Below are positions 50,518 through 60,520 of a DNA stretch of 64,000 nucleotides, in pieces (the first letter of the stretch is position 1; each line of letters opens with the position of its first letter). The DNA lies in contig CP011489.1 of the NCBI GenBank assembly GCA_001023575.1, forward strand, positions 682,001-746,000, given 5' to 3'. The DNA comes from Actinobacteria bacterium IMCC26256. Lineage in GTDB: Bacteria; Actinomycetota; Acidimicrobiia; IMCC26256. The translations under genes and the position numbers were made by a program. Below the pieces are notes generated by a model. That model saw nothing but the letters and a program-made list of their open reading frames with translations. It ran no database searches and was not told the origin of the DNA.

Positions 50518-52884
50518 GTGACCGAGTCAGGCACCGCCGCGCAAGTACCACAGCCAATTTACCTGACCCCCGAGAACGGGCTCACAGCTGCCGAGGTAGA
50601 GGAGCGACATAAGTCTGGCCTCTCTAATACTGCGAATAGTCGGACTAGCCGCTCTGTAGTTGAGATACTCCGAGCCAATATTTTCACACGTTTCAATGCG
50701 ATCCTTGGGGTGATGTTTGGCATCGTCGTTGTAGTGGGCGAGTTCCGTGATGCACTCTTCGGTTTGGTTCTCGTGGCTAACGCTGCGATTGGAATCCTTC
50801 AGGAACTCCGTTCAAAGGTGACGCTAGACAGGCTCTCAGTCTTGAATGCACCCTTCATTCGCGTTATGCGCAGCGGGGTCGAGATCGAGATACCTGCAGC
50901 AGAACTCGTTTTAGATGACCTCATAGCCCTGAAGTCCGGAGATCAGGTCCCGGCGGATGGTTTACTTCTTTCTGTCGAGGCCTTAGAGGTTGACGAGTCG
51001 CTGCTAACGGGTGAGGCAGATGCACTCGAAAAATCTGCGGGCGGTTATTTACTATCCGGTTCAATCGTCGTTGCGGGCTCAGGAGTTTTTCAGGCGACCG
51101 CGGTGGGGGAGTCGGCCTACGCACACAGGCTCGCAAATGAGGTTCGCAGATTCGCTCTTGTTCGCTCTGAGATCGTTGATGGAGTCAATCGAATACTTAA
51201 GTTCGTCACCATTGGGCTATTTATCGTCGGCCCCCTGCTTTTTTGGAATCAGCTACGAAACCCAACGGACGAGGCTGACGGAGTTAAAGCCGCTTTGGTG
51301 GGTGCAGTCGCCGGCGTAGTCGGCATGGTGCCTGAGGGCCTCGTGCTACTAACGAGCCTTGCGTTTGGCATCGCAGCGGTGACGCTTGCGCGCAGAAAGG
51401 TGCTCGTTCAGGAACTGCCAGCGATCGAAGTACTTGCCCGAGTAGATGTGGTCTGCATTGATAAGACTGGAACTCTCACCGAGGGCTCCGTTGCGCTAGA
51501 GCGTCTCGAGATATTGCCAGGCGCATCTGAATCCTTGGTCGCCAATGCGTTGGCCGCTCTCGCAGCAGATGAGTCAGCAAACGCCACACTTCTCGCGGTA
51601 CGCGATGCATTCCCAAATAATTCGGAGTGGGAGCGAGATGCCTATGTAGCGTTTTCATCTTCTCGCAAGTGGAGTGCGACTTCATTCCGAGGTCAGGGTG
51701 CCTGGTGGCTAGGTGCCCCCGAGATGCTGCTCTCCGATGCCACGCACCCGGCGCGGCGTCTGGCAGACGAGATTGCATATACGGGTTCTCGGGTGCTTGC
51801 TCTGCTCCATGCTGAATCGGGCGAGATCGGAGACTCTGTCTCAGAGAGTGCATCTGCGGTAGCGCTTGTAATACTCGAAGAGCAGGTTCGCCCTGATGCA
51901 GCCGAGACTCTCGCATACTTCACTGCTCAAGGGGTTGGCTTAAAGATCATCTCGGGGGATAACCCACTTACAGTCGCGGCAGTTGCGAGGCGAGTCGGGG
52001 TTGAGGTAGATGAGGCATACGACGCTAGAAATCTCCCGTCGTTAGAGAGCGAGATTGCTGACGTACTCGAACGTCACTCTGTCTTCGGCAGGGTATCGCC
52101 AGAGCAGAAGCAAGCGATGGTCAGCGCGTTGCAATCCAAAGGGCGCGTAGTTGCTATGACCGGCGACGGCGTAAATGATGCATTAGCGATCAAGCGCGCA
52201 GACATCGGGGTTGCAATGGGGTCGGGCGCCCCTGCGACGCGCGCCGTCGCAAAAATTGTCTTACTCGATGGCAGATTCGATCGACTCCCAGGGGTAGTCG
52301 CAGAGGGGCGCAGAGTCATTGCAAACGTGGAGCGCGTCTCGAATCTCTTTGTCTCGAAGACCACTTACGCTGCGTTGATTGCGATCGCTGTAATAGTGCT
52401 CGCAGTCCCATACCCATTCCTGCCTCGCCACCTAACGATTGTCAGCACCATCACTATCGGGCTCCCGGCATTCTTCATGGCGCTCGCCCCAAATGCGCAG
52501 ATCTATCGGCCAGGTTTCGTGCGAAGAGTTCTCAAGTTCGCGATCCCTGCAGGAACGGCAGCCACGATAACTGTGCTGACTACCTACTTATTTGCTCGAT
52601 CTCAAGGAATGAACCTGACGCAGGAGCGCACGCTTGCAACCTTGTCGTTAGTTGTGGTTGGTCTATGGATATTGACGCTCCTCGCAAGACCATTGACGCG
52701 GGGCCGTTACTTACTTCTCTTGGTATTGGTAGCGCTTCTATTGGTCGGTGCAGCGGTGCCATTCATGAGCAGTTTCTTTGCTATTGAGTTTGTCTCGATT
52801 ACCGCTGTACTGGAGACGATCCTGATCTCGGCTGTTGGGTGCTGCGTGCTCGAGGTTTGGTGGAGAGTTCGCGGAGATGCATAG
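50518..52884 (+). CDS. P-type cation-transporting ATPase (CtpE-like)
   Basis: 788 residues, GTG start. Membrane helices flank the actuator loop with LLTGEAD (TGES variant, about 162-168). TM4 carries MVPEGLVLL. The phosphorylation site is CIDKTGTLTEGS (Asp at about 318), and the hinge MTGDGVNDALAIKRADIGVAMGSG is intact. A set of C-terminal TM helices completes the P-type core. No N-terminal metal-binding CxxC. The PEGL and overall layout resemble mycobacterial CtpE, a calcium-related ATPase; the ion is an inference. Divergent from the GGDEF-EAL gene. Confidence 0.88.
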   Translation: MTESGTAAQVPQPIYLTPENGLTAAEVEERHKSGLSNTANSRTSRSVVEILRANIFTRFNAILGVMFGIVVVVGEFRDALFGLVLVANAAIGILQELRSKVTLDRLSVLNAPFIRVMRSGVEIEIPAAELVLDDLIALKSGDQVPADGLLLSVEALEVDESLLTGEADALEKSAGGYLLSGSIVVAGSGVFQATAVGESAYAHRLANEVRRFALVRSEIVDGVNRILKFVTIGLFIVGPLLFWNQLRNPTDEADGVKAALVGAVAGVVGMVPEGLVLLTSLAFGIAAVTLARRKVLVQELPAIEVLARVDVVCIDKTGTLTEGSVALERLEILPGASESLVANALAALAADESANATLLAVRDAFPNNSEWERDAYVAFSSSRKWSATSFRGQGAWWLGAPEMLLSDATHPARRLADEIAYTGSRVLALLHAESGEIGDSVSESASAVALVILEEQVRPDAAETLAYFTAQGVGLKIISGDNPLTVAAVARRVGVEVDEAYDARNLPSLESEIADVLERHSVFGRVSPEQKQAMVSALQSKGRVVAMTGDGVNDALAIKRADIGVAMGSGAPATRAVAKIVLLDGRFDRLPGVVAEGRRVIANVERVSNLFVSKTTYAALIAIAVIVLAVPYPFLPRHLTIVSTITIGLPAFFMALAPNAQIYRPGFVRRVLKFAIPAGTAATITVLTTYLFARSQGMNLTQERTLATLSLVVVGLWILTLLARPLTRGRYLLLLVLVALLLVGAAVPFMSSFFAIEFVSITAVLETILISAVGCCVLEVWWRVRGDA

Positions 52885-52954
52885 ATAACTCTCTATCTTT
52901 TAATCACTAGATGCAAGATTTGAGTCGATATAGCGACTCCCATGGAGGGCGTCC

Positions 52955-54844
52955 TCAAAGGAGCGGCACTAGAGGGGCAGTGGTTGTAGTGGCAGCAGGG
53001 TCGAGGTTGCGCGCTACCTTCTGCTTCCCCATTTGGTACCGCTCTCGAAAACGCTGGCGCTTCTCGGTGCCGTCCGCATATTTGATGATTCGGAAGTTCT
53101 CGACCACATATCCAGTGTGCCCCGCGAATAGTTCTTTCTGCGTGCCGATCGGGAGCGTGGGATCCTCGGTGTACTCGACTACTACCGGGATCGTCTCGAT
53201 GATGTTGGGGCCCTCTGCTCGAACAGTTCTACCTTCGTTGTCGCCGTAGAGGCTCACAGTGATTGAGGTAGAGGAGAACGAAGTGATGATCAGGACTCCA
53301 TTCTTAGTGTCGTTCTTGAATCGATTGTCGATAGACGGATAGTTGAGTGTTGCTTCACGACCGAGCGGGTATCTGCTCAGGTAGAGCGAATGCACAGTGT
53401 GGGTTACGTCTTGATACCCACCGAAGAAAACAGCATTGAATAATGTCGTAGAGACTTGGCTAACGCCCCCACCCACAGCGTCTTCATAACTCAAGTCCGC
53501 GGCTATGGCTGGTGCAACTACGTAACCCTTATCAAGGGTTCGCTGGCCAAGATGATTATTGAGAGAGAAGGTCGCTCCGGGCTCAACGATCGCTCCATTT
53601 AACGCGGTTGCACCGGTATGGATATTCGTGACTCGTGCCATGCAGCATGGATGGTTAGTCGTATAGGTAGATACCAACCCGCTGATGTGGAGCCCCTCGG
53701 CCCATGCAGTGTCGTGAGTAGGCGCGAGCTCGCCGACTGGAGCATCCACGTTCTTGGACCCGCGGGACATTGCCTTTGCTGCTGGTGCTAGGTCGACCAC
53801 GGTTCCGGTTGCTGAGGGAATCACCCTCACCTTGCTTCCTTCGACCTTAAACGTTGCTTCTTTAGGTGGCGTCTCGAACGGTACGAGAGATTGAGCGATC
53901 GAGGTTCGAAGAGCCAGTGGGTCTACAACAAGTTCAAGTTCCCGACCGCGGGGCCGCACACTGAGTGCAGAAGCAACACTCGATGGATCTAATTTTAAAG
54001 TTGCATCGCGAATCGTAAGGGTTATAGGTGAGGAGAGCAGAGACCGGGCATTGCGAGCGGCAAGACGCGTTGCTGCTTTAGTTATAACTGGCTCAGTCTC
54101 CCCGACAGGAAGGCGAACCGACCTCGTATCTCCACTAATGATCGCCGAGCGCATCGCATCATCTGCTTTCGGGCGCACGATACTTGTTCCACTTTTGGGG
54201 GTTACCTCGATTACTTCAGTGCCTTTGAAGATTAACGACCCATCAACCAATCCATCCCCGATAGTGCGCTGCCACCCATCAAGAACTCCTGCAAGCATTA
54301 CATCATCAATCGAGACTGGGAGGGCAATGTTCTCCGTGTGACCGCGGCGCAGGAAAGTGGCGAGAATCGCGCCGATCGGATTTGAGCGACCGGCTTCTCG
54401 CGACGCTCTGACGGCCGCCTCGGGATCGTAGGTTGCCCCAAGTACGGCGGGCGCGGCACTGAGCTCATTCTTTCCGGCGACGGCAGCAAACTCTGTAGCA
54501 CCGCGCTGCGCTATAAGTATGCGTGCTGTGTCTAGCAACTCTGTAGCGTTCTTCCCGCTTACATCTTGCCCGGCGAGCGAGACACCGGGCAGAGCCTCAC
54601 CTTGATGAGTAAGGCGCTCGACTACAGAGGTCGCAACTATGACCAAGGCGATACAGAGGATGCCGACGAGGAGCCAAGCGCGTTCTGCTTCTGAGTGCCC
54701 TGAACGCCGAGCAGAGCGAGCCTGCGAGCGGGCGCGCCTTGCCCTCGCCTCGGCTGAGTGGGGGCGAGGGGTCGCTGAGGTTGAGTCAGCGTCTGGCGCA
54801 ACCTGAGGTTCTGGGGTGATGTCGGGGGTGGGCTCTTTTGTCAT
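52955..54844 (-). CDS. VanW family protein with peptidoglycan-binding-type domain
   Basis: 629 residues. A Ser/Arg-rich cytoplasmic N-terminus, one transmembrane helix (AWLLVGILCIALVIVATSVV, about 60-79), then two putative peptidoglycan-binding-4-type domains (to about 350) and a VanW domain (about 380-570: NIHTGATALNGAIVEPGATFSLN, AVGGGVSQVSTTLFNAVFFGG). VanW is widespread next to cell-wall genes, but its reaction is not established. Topology places the domains outside the membrane. It is transcribed away from the acyl-CoA dehydrogenase at 55064. Confidence 0.88.
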   Translation of the reverse strand: MTKEPTPDITPEPQVAPDADSTSATPRPHSAEARARRARSQARSARRSGHSEAERAWLLVGILCIALVIVATSVVERLTHQGEALPGVSLAGQDVSGKNATELLDTARILIAQRGATEFAAVAGKNELSAAPAVLGATYDPEAAVRASREAGRSNPIGAILATFLRRGHTENIALPVSIDDVMLAGVLDGWQRTIGDGLVDGSLIFKGTEVIEVTPKSGTSIVRPKADDAMRSAIISGDTRSVRLPVGETEPVITKAATRLAARNARSLLSSPITLTIRDATLKLDPSSVASALSVRPRGRELELVVDPLALRTSIAQSLVPFETPPKEATFKVEGSKVRVIPSATGTVVDLAPAAKAMSRGSKNVDAPVGELAPTHDTAWAEGLHISGLVSTYTTNHPCCMARVTNIHTGATALNGAIVEPGATFSLNNHLGQRTLDKGYVVAPAIAADLSYEDAVGGGVSQVSTTLFNAVFFGGYQDVTHTVHSLYLSRYPLGREATLNYPSIDNRFKNDTKNGVLIITSFSSTSITVSLYGDNEGRTVRAEGPNIIETIPVVVEYTEDPTLPIGTQKELFAGHTGYVVENFRIIKYADGTEKRQRFRERYQMGKQKVARNLDPAATTTTAPLVPLL

Positions 54845-55063
54845 ACGTCGCCCCGCAGGTTACAGAGTCGGGGCCTAGAAATCTGCGCGGAGGAGCAGGA
54901 GAGAGGGTTCTGGGGGCGGGGGGATGACTCCAGAGCGGCGGATGATCGCCTGAAGAATGTTCCGACGCGTCGCAGCCGGGTAATCTACTCAGCGGTTCGA
55001 AATCACTCTTCAAGTACCTACTCTTCAATTACCTGCGACTCCACAACTCCGAGAGGGAACTCA

Positions 55064-56344
55064 ATGTCAACAGACGCCAGCGCACTAAGCAACGACCAAC
55101 TTCGGGATCAGACTCTCGCATGGTTGAAGATCAATCTCCCAGATGGCTGGATGGACGCTGTCGATTCGCGAGACGACGCCGAGGTTGCTCGTCTTCGTAG
55201 TGCTCAGGATTACTCCGAGTGGTGCATACGCTTAGGTGAGGATGGCTATGCCACCCCTACATGGCCTGCCGAGTACGGCGCAGGTATGTCGCTCAATCCC
55301 ACACAGGCCAAGGCCGTGAACGATGTCCTCAACCATTACAAAGTTGCGCGCCCTTATAACATCATCGGAATTGGAATGGGTGGCCCAACGCTTATGGCGT
55401 GGGGTTCCGAGGAGATGAAGCACAGACTCCTTAAGCCAATGGCCTGCAATCAAGAGATTTGGTGCCAGCTATTCAGCGAGCCTGGGGCTGGGTCTGATGT
55501 TGCAGGTCTAGCTACACGGGCTGTTCGCGATGGAGACGAGTGGGTAGTAAACGGCCAGAAGGTCTGGACCACTCTTGCCCATGTTGCGCGTTGGGGGATG
55601 CTCGTAGCGCGTACTGATCCAGATGCTCCTAAGCATGCCGGTCTCACATACTTCGTCGTCGATATGGAGCAGGAGGGCGTAGATGTTCGCCCGTTAGTGC
55701 AGATTACGGGTGATGCAGAGTTCAACGAGGTCTTCTTCAATGACGCTCGCGTGCAGGACTCGTGGCGCCTCGGACGCGAGGGCGATGGCTGGAAAGCCGC
55801 TATTACAACCCTAATGAACGAGCGCGTCTCGCTCTCAGGGGCAGGTTCTGTTGGTGGAGATGCTGTAGGTGGTAGCCCAATAGCGAAACTAATTGAGCGC
55901 CACAAGGGTGTAACTAATCCACTAGTGCGCCAATCGATTGCGCAGCTCTATATCGAGAGCACGTTGATTCGCATCAGCAACCAACGTGCAGCCGGTAAGC
56001 GCAAGTCAGGCTCCGAGGCGGGACCAGAGGGTTCAATCACAAAACTTCAGCAGGCTGAGTTCAACAAGCGTCTGCAGAATGTTGCGCTTGATCTTGAGGG
56101 ACCGAGCGCAATTGCGTGGGAGGGTAAGAACCTCTCACGTGTTGAGCGGATAGGGCGTGTAGGGGCTGCTGCAGATGACGACAGCGCAATCGCATCTGGA
56201 TTCCTCCGTGCACAGGCCAACACGATTGAGGGTGGCACGTCGGACATCATGAGAAATATTCTTGGAGAACGCGTACTTGGGTTACCAAAAGAGCCTGACC
56301 CTTCGCGCTCTATCCCATGGAAAGACGTACCTCGCTCTGTCTGA
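55064..56344 (+). CDS. Acyl-CoA dehydrogenase
   Basis: 426 residues, typical of actinobacterial FadE. FAD/substrate motif LFSEPGAGSDVAGL (about 141-154), a middle domain with VNGQKVWTTLAHVARWGMLVARTD, and a C-terminal helical domain with IEGGTSDIMRNILGERVLGLP (C-terminal FAD-contact motif). GAGGGAA precedes the ATG. It should introduce a 2,3 double bond in an acyl-CoA (fatty acid, branched or steroid side chain); the substrate is not clear. Single gene, followed 52 bases later by mca. Confidence 0.92.
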   Translation: MSTDASALSNDQLRDQTLAWLKINLPDGWMDAVDSRDDAEVARLRSAQDYSEWCIRLGEDGYATPTWPAEYGAGMSLNPTQAKAVNDVLNHYKVARPYNIIGIGMGGPTLMAWGSEEMKHRLLKPMACNQEIWCQLFSEPGAGSDVAGLATRAVRDGDEWVVNGQKVWTTLAHVARWGMLVARTDPDAPKHAGLTYFVVDMEQEGVDVRPLVQITGDAEFNEVFFNDARVQDSWRLGREGDGWKAAITTLMNERVSLSGAGSVGGDAVGGSPIAKLIERHKGVTNPLVRQSIAQLYIESTLIRISNQRAAGKRKSGSEAGPEGSITKLQQAEFNKRLQNVALDLEGPSAIAWEGKNLSRVERIGRVGAAADDDSAIASGFLRAQANTIEGGTSDIMRNILGERVLGLPKEPDPSRSIPWKDVPRSV

Positions 56345-56396
56345 GTCGAGGCAGAGACTTCGTTGCGCTCAATCCGAATAAAGAGTTAGGACTCCT

Positions 56397-57269
56397 TTGA
56401 CTGCGCCGCGGCTATGCCTTTTAGCGATACATGCACACCCAGATGACGAAGCATCGAAGGGTGCCGGTACCTCTGCTCGGTATAACGCTGAGGGTATTCG
56501 AAATGTATTGGTCTGCTGCACCGGCGGCGAGGAGGGCGACATCCTCAACCCCGCTATGGATACCCCCGAAGTGCGAGCTGATTTATTCGGGGTTCGCATG
56601 CGTGAGTTAGAGGCGAGCGCGGAGGCAATTGGATACGAGAAGATTTATCTCCTTGGGTATCGGGACTCCGGGATGCTCGATAGTGAAGCAAATGCACGCT
56701 CGGATAATTTTGCGAATGCTCCATTCGAGGAGGCGGTCGAGCGCTTAGTCCGCATAATCCGTAGCGAGCGACCCCAGGTAATCGTCACCTACGGAGACGA
56801 TAAAGCTTTCTATCCGCACCCAGACCACGTACAGGTGCATGAGATCTCCGGCCCTGCCTTCAAAGCAGCGGGCGACCCTGCGGCCTATCCAGATGCGGGG
56901 GAGCCGTGGCAGCCAAGCAAGATGTATTACACCGGCTGGTCGCATCGCAGGGTCAAGGCCCTACACGATGCGTTCTTGGCGCGCGGTGAGGAGAGTCCAT
57001 ATGAGCAGTGGTTCGCAGCCGGATTCTCAGAGCGAGCAGATGCGAGATTTACAGCACTAATAGATGTCTCTGATTTTCTACATGCTCGACGCAAAGCTCT
57101 ACTGGCGCACCGGACTCAGGTTGATCCTGAGGGATTCTGGATGCGTCTCCCTGATGAGGTCGTTCGCGAAGTATTCCCTTGGGAAGAGTTCGCGCTAGCA
57201 GAGTCGTTGGTTGATAACGGAGTGGCACAAGGCGAGCCTGAAGAGGATCTATTCGCCGGTCTGCGATAG
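56397..57269 (+). CDS. mca: Mycothiol S-conjugate amidase
   Basis: 290 residues, TTG start with AGGA five bases upstream. LmbE-type zinc hydrolase with AIHAHPDDEASKGAGTSARY (about 9-28) and FYPHPDHVQVHEI (about 139-151) zinc ligands. The long insert with GEEGDILNPAMDTPE and KMYYTGWSHRRVKALHDAF are characteristic of Mca rather than MshB. Mca splits mycothiol conjugates of toxins into a mercapturic acid and glucosaminyl-inositol, so the organism probably makes mycothiol. A hairpin at 57273-57294 follows. Confidence 0.93.
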   Translation: MTAPRLCLLAIHAHPDDEASKGAGTSARYNAEGIRNVLVCCTGGEEGDILNPAMDTPEVRADLFGVRMRELEASAEAIGYEKIYLLGYRDSGMLDSEANARSDNFANAPFEEAVERLVRIIRSERPQVIVTYGDDKAFYPHPDHVQVHEISGPAFKAAGDPAAYPDAGEPWQPSKMYYTGWSHRRVKALHDAFLARGEESPYEQWFAAGFSERADARFTALIDVSDFLHARRKALLAHRTQVDPEGFWMRLPDEVVREVFPWEEFALAESLVDNGVAQGEPEEDLFAGLR

Positions 57270-57272
57270 GAC

Positions 57273-57300
57273 GGCTCTGCGGTGGGAGAGCCGCTTGTTA
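57273..57300. terminator. Hairpin terminator between mca and the convergent YdjC-like gene
   Basis: CGGCTCT (57273-57279) and AGAGCCG (57288-57294) form a perfect 7-bp stem with an 8-base loop, followed by CTTGTT on the + strand. Placed between two convergent stops, it may serve both. Confidence 0.6.
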
Positions 57301-57311
57301 AGGCGGAGCCT

Positions 57312-58142
57312 TTAGCCCGCTCGCTGTACCTCTCGGAGTTCTTTGAAACCAATAAGCGTCGCTCCAGAACTGCTTACAAGTTGGCGAAACGCCTCGTTGG
57401 CGCATAACGCCTCATGGTCTCTAACGCGTCCGCTCCAGTCTGGGTGGGATGCGCGCAACTCGTCGGTCTCTACCGCTGGGTGGAAGTAGATCTCGGTTAC
57501 TCCTGGGCGCATATCTGCGAGCATGCGCTCAATGTCTCCGCGGCTGCCGACTCGGGTGTACAAGAAGTGGTCGCTAAATATAATTCCCTCTTCGGTCGCG
57601 AGCCTGCGATATGGAAATCCAACCTGAGCCTCTCCCGCTGCTCCACCCATTCGAAGCGGGAGCGCAAACTCTGCGGCCATCTCAAGATAAACATCGAAGA
57701 ACTCTGGTCGAAGTTGTACGGAACCCATATGGGAGTCGAGATGGCTTACATCGAATCCCCAGTAGATAGCGCGTTCGATCTGTGCGCGACATTCTTTGCG
57801 AACTTCATCAAGATCGGCATGATCCCAGAGGTCGGCAAGGGTTCTAGGGAATCCGCCGTCGCCGTCTAGGAGGCTGGGGGAGCGAGTGATGGGCCCCCAC
57901 CGGTAATTCTCCCACTCGCTATTGAGCGTGAGATGAACGCCTACATCTTCTCCGCGGTACTCGGCGGCGGCATCGCGTGCCCATGGGCAAGGCACCATCA
58001 ATGTTGCACTAGTGGCGAGCCCTTCGCGCAATGACTCGTAAATACCTACGTTGGCTGCGCGCGTTGAACCTAGGTCGTCACAGTTAATGATCAGGAGGCG
58101 CGTGTCTTCTGCATACCCGAGGCGCTCAGCAAGAGTTGTCAC
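57312..58142 (-). CDS. YdjC/ChbG-like carbohydrate deacetylase
   Basis: 276 residues from GTG 58142. The family motif LLIINCDDLGSTRAANVGIYES (Asp-Asp metal ligands, about 16-37), VGVHLTLNSEW (His) and DSHMGSVQLRP (His) are present. Members remove N-acetyl groups from chitooligosaccharides or similar. The frame is open to 58229, overlapping the thiolase 3' end, but the extra residues are Arg/His-rich and unlike the family, so GTG 58142 is preferred, 38 bases after the thiolase stop on the same strand. Confidence 0.87.
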   Translation of the reverse strand: MTTLAERLGYAEDTRLLIINCDDLGSTRAANVGIYESLREGLATSATLMVPCPWARDAAAEYRGEDVGVHLTLNSEWENYRWGPITRSPSLLDGDGGFPRTLADLWDHADLDEVRKECRAQIERAIYWGFDVSHLDSHMGSVQLRPEFFDVYLEMAAEFALPLRMGGAAGEAQVGFPYRRLATEEGIIFSDHFLYTRVGSRGDIERMLADMRPGVTEIYFHPAVETDELRASHPDWSGRVRDHEALCANEAFRQLVSSSGATLIGFKELREVQRAG

Positions 58143-58180
58143 GCCAATAGCGTAGCGACCGAGGGATAGCCGGAGGCCGT

Positions 58181-59368
58181 TTAGATGCGCTCGATGATGG
58201 TTCCGGTACCTAGCCCGCCGCCGCAGCACATCGTTATGAGCCCAAAGGTTCCGTCGGTGCGCTCAAGCTCGTGGAGTGCTGAGGTGATTAGGCGTGCTCC
58301 TGTTGCTCCAACTGGGTGGCCAAGTGCAATAGCGCCGCCGTTGGGGTTGACCTTCTCCATATCGGGGCGGTGCGCGCGATCAAAGGCCAAGACGACAGAT
58401 GCAAAAGCCTCGTTGATCTCGATTGTGTCGATGTCGTTCATCGAGAGCCCAGTGCGGTCGAATAGTCGCTGCGTGGCCTCAATGGGTCCGGTGAGCATGA
58501 GCACGGGGTCAACACCAACTAGGCATTGGTCAACGATTCGCGCCCGTGGAGTTAGACCGAGTTCTGCTGCACGCTTTGCTGTCATGACGATAAGCGCAGC
58601 CGCTCCGTCTGTAATTTGTGATGATGTTCCGGCAGTGTGAACACCATTCTCGCGACCAACAGGCTTGAGCGTTGCGAGCTTCTCTAGTGAAGTCTCTCTA
58701 AGCCCTTCATCTCGAGAGATCGTCTGCAGGGTCTCTCCCGCAGCGCCGTCTTCGCCACGCTCAGGCGCCTGGATTGGGTGCACCTCTCGCTCGAAGCGCC
58801 CCTCTGCCCACGCACGTGCTGCACGCTGCTGGGACTGAAGGCCAAATGCATCGCAGTCGCCGCGTGTGATTCCCCACTGGTCAGCAATGCGCTCTGCGCC
58901 CTCGAACTGTGTTGTGTATTCGTACTGTGCGAAGTATGCCTTTGTAATCGGGCGACCAAAATCGCCGCGCACGGCTGCGCCCAAAGGAATACGCGACATG
59001 CTCTCAACTCCGCAGGACATGGCCGAGTCAATTACTCCTGCCTTGACCATGGCAATAGCCATATTCGATGCCTGCTGTGAAGACCCGCACTGCGCATCTA
59101 CCGTGCTAGCTGCGACCTCAAGTGGGAGGCCGGCTGTTAACCAAGCGGAGCGAGCGATGTTGAAGGTCTGCTCACCTATCTGGCTGACACAGCCACCTAT
59201 GACCTGTCCGATTAGCGCTGGGTCCATACCGCTACGGCGAACGGCCTCTGCCTGTACTGCTCCTAGGAGTTCGGTCGGGTGAACCGTGGAGAGGCCACCA
59301 TTGCGGCGCCCTAGCGGTGAGCGAACTGCCTCAACAATTACTACGTCATTATCTGCAAGGTTGGCCAT
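58181..59368 (-). CDS. Thiolase (acetyl-CoA C-acetyltransferase family)
   Basis: 395 residues. Active-site Cys in VDAQCGSSQQAS (about 89), His in NGGAIALGHPVGATGARLI (about 352) and the second Cys in MCCGGGLGTGTII (about 383). It could form or cleave beta-ketoacyl-CoA in fatty acid metabolism. TAGGAGAGACC precedes the ATG, a good ribosome binding site. Probably cotranscribed with the YdjC-like gene downstream, although their functions appear unrelated. Confidence 0.94.
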   Translation of the reverse strand: MANLADNDVVIVEAVRSPLGRRNGGLSTVHPTELLGAVQAEAVRRSGMDPALIGQVIGGCVSQIGEQTFNIARSAWLTAGLPLEVAASTVDAQCGSSQQASNMAIAMVKAGVIDSAMSCGVESMSRIPLGAAVRGDFGRPITKAYFAQYEYTTQFEGAERIADQWGITRGDCDAFGLQSQQRAARAWAEGRFEREVHPIQAPERGEDGAAGETLQTISRDEGLRETSLEKLATLKPVGRENGVHTAGTSSQITDGAAALIVMTAKRAAELGLTPRARIVDQCLVGVDPVLMLTGPIEATQRLFDRTGLSMNDIDTIEINEAFASVVLAFDRAHRPDMEKVNPNGGAIALGHPVGATGARLITSALHELERTDGTFGLITMCCGGGLGTGTIIERI

Positions 59369-59439
59369 GGTCTCTCCTAGTTATGGGGTGGGGGTATTAA
59401 TCGGAGTGTTGATAGGTAAGCGGTAATCGTTATGCGGGC

Positions 59440-59480
59440 TTTGGGTGCAGGTGTTGGGCTGCAGGTGTTGGGGTGCGGAT
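59440..59480. repeat. GCAGGTGTTGGG tandem repeat in the gap upstream of the thiolase
   Basis: GCAGGTGTTGGG occurs twice in tandem, with a degenerate third copy (GGGTGCGGATG), in the 141-base gap upstream of the thiolase. No function assigned. Confidence 0.55.
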
Positions 59481-59509
59481 GCGATGGTACTCGCCCCTGT
59501 AGTTGAGGG

Positions 59510-60493
59510 TCAGCGGCAGTCGAGGATTACCTTTCCGAAGGTGGTATCCGAGGCGAGGAGTTCGTAGGCCTGCTCCGCATCGGCTAGTGGGAGCACGGTC
59601 TCAATTACAGGTGCTACCGCGCCAGAGGCGAGCAGAGGGACGACCTCGGCTACGAAGGCTGCGGTTGCAGCGTTTTTTTCGTCTCGGCTTCGGGGGCGCA
59701 GTACGGTCCCGAAGAGTCTCAGGCGTTTACTCATCACTGCGAGTATCGGTAATTCGCAGCGCCCTCCAGCGAGGGTTCCAATGAGTACAACGCGCCCGCC
59801 CTCTGCGCTAGCAAGCACGTCCGCGGTTACGTACGCGCCTCCGACTAAGTCGGCAGTCACGTCGATTGGGCCTCCTGCTGCCTCCGTGATCTGGGCTGAG
59901 AAGGCAAGTGGATCAATCTCGCGCGGCGCGAGAATCGCGTTATCGAGACCGAGTGCTTGAGCGCGTGAGAGTTTCTCAGGGGTGCGGGCAGTTCCGGTGG
60001 TCTCGCATCCCCATGCTCTCGCCAACTGCACCACCGCGGTACCAACACCGGAGCCAACAGCGTGTACGAGTACGCGCTCTCCCGATAAGAGTTGAGCCTG
60101 TGTGCGGAGGGCATCGTGGGCTGTTAGGAAAACCTCTGGCACTCCACCGGCAGATACAAGGTCAAGCGACTCGGGGACGACTGCGCAGTGAGCACTAGCA
60201 ACCACTATCTCCTCTGCCTGCGCACCGCCTGCAGTAATCCCAAAGACTCGTTCACCAATTTCAGGGCTTATAACGCCCTCGCCTAACTCGATTACCTCAC
60301 CTGCAAACTCAAGGCCTGGAATATCTGCAGGGACTCCCGGTGGAGCGGGGTAGAAGCCTGCGCGCTGGAGTAGGTCGGCGCGATTAAGACCAGCGGCGTG
60401 GACACGAACCCTGACTTCACCTGGCCCCGGACGCGGAGAGGGGCGCTCGCCGATTGAGATAGTTCCATCGCCTAGAGAGATCACACATCGCAT
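59510..60493 (-). CDS. NADPH:quinone oxidoreductase, medium-chain dehydrogenase family
   Basis: 327 residues. The N-terminal GroES-like domain (GEVRVRVHAAGLNRADLLQRAG) lacks the zinc cysteines of alcohol dehydrogenases, as in the zeta-crystallin/PIG3 quinone reductase branch. The Rossmann part has VLVHAVGSGVGTAVVQLARAWG (about 142-163). NLVGGAYV-type and RVVLIGTLAGG segments are typical. It reduces quinones or enones with NADPH; the physiological substrate is unknown. Its start is 27 bases from the stop of the upstream leftward gene. Confidence 0.9.
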   Translation of the reverse strand: MRCVISLGDGTISIGERPSPRPGPGEVRVRVHAAGLNRADLLQRAGFYPAPPGVPADIPGLEFAGEVIELGEGVISPEIGERVFGITAGGAQAEEIVVASAHCAVVPESLDLVSAGGVPEVFLTAHDALRTQAQLLSGERVLVHAVGSGVGTAVVQLARAWGCETTGTARTPEKLSRAQALGLDNAILAPREIDPLAFSAQITEAAGGPIDVTADLVGGAYVTADVLASAEGGRVVLIGTLAGGRCELPILAVMSKRLRLFGTVLRPRSRDEKNAATAAFVAEVVPLLASGAVAPVIETVLPLADAEQAYELLASDTTFGKVILDCR

Positions 60494-60520
60494 ACTTGGG
60501 CAGGTTACCCAAGGCGAGGA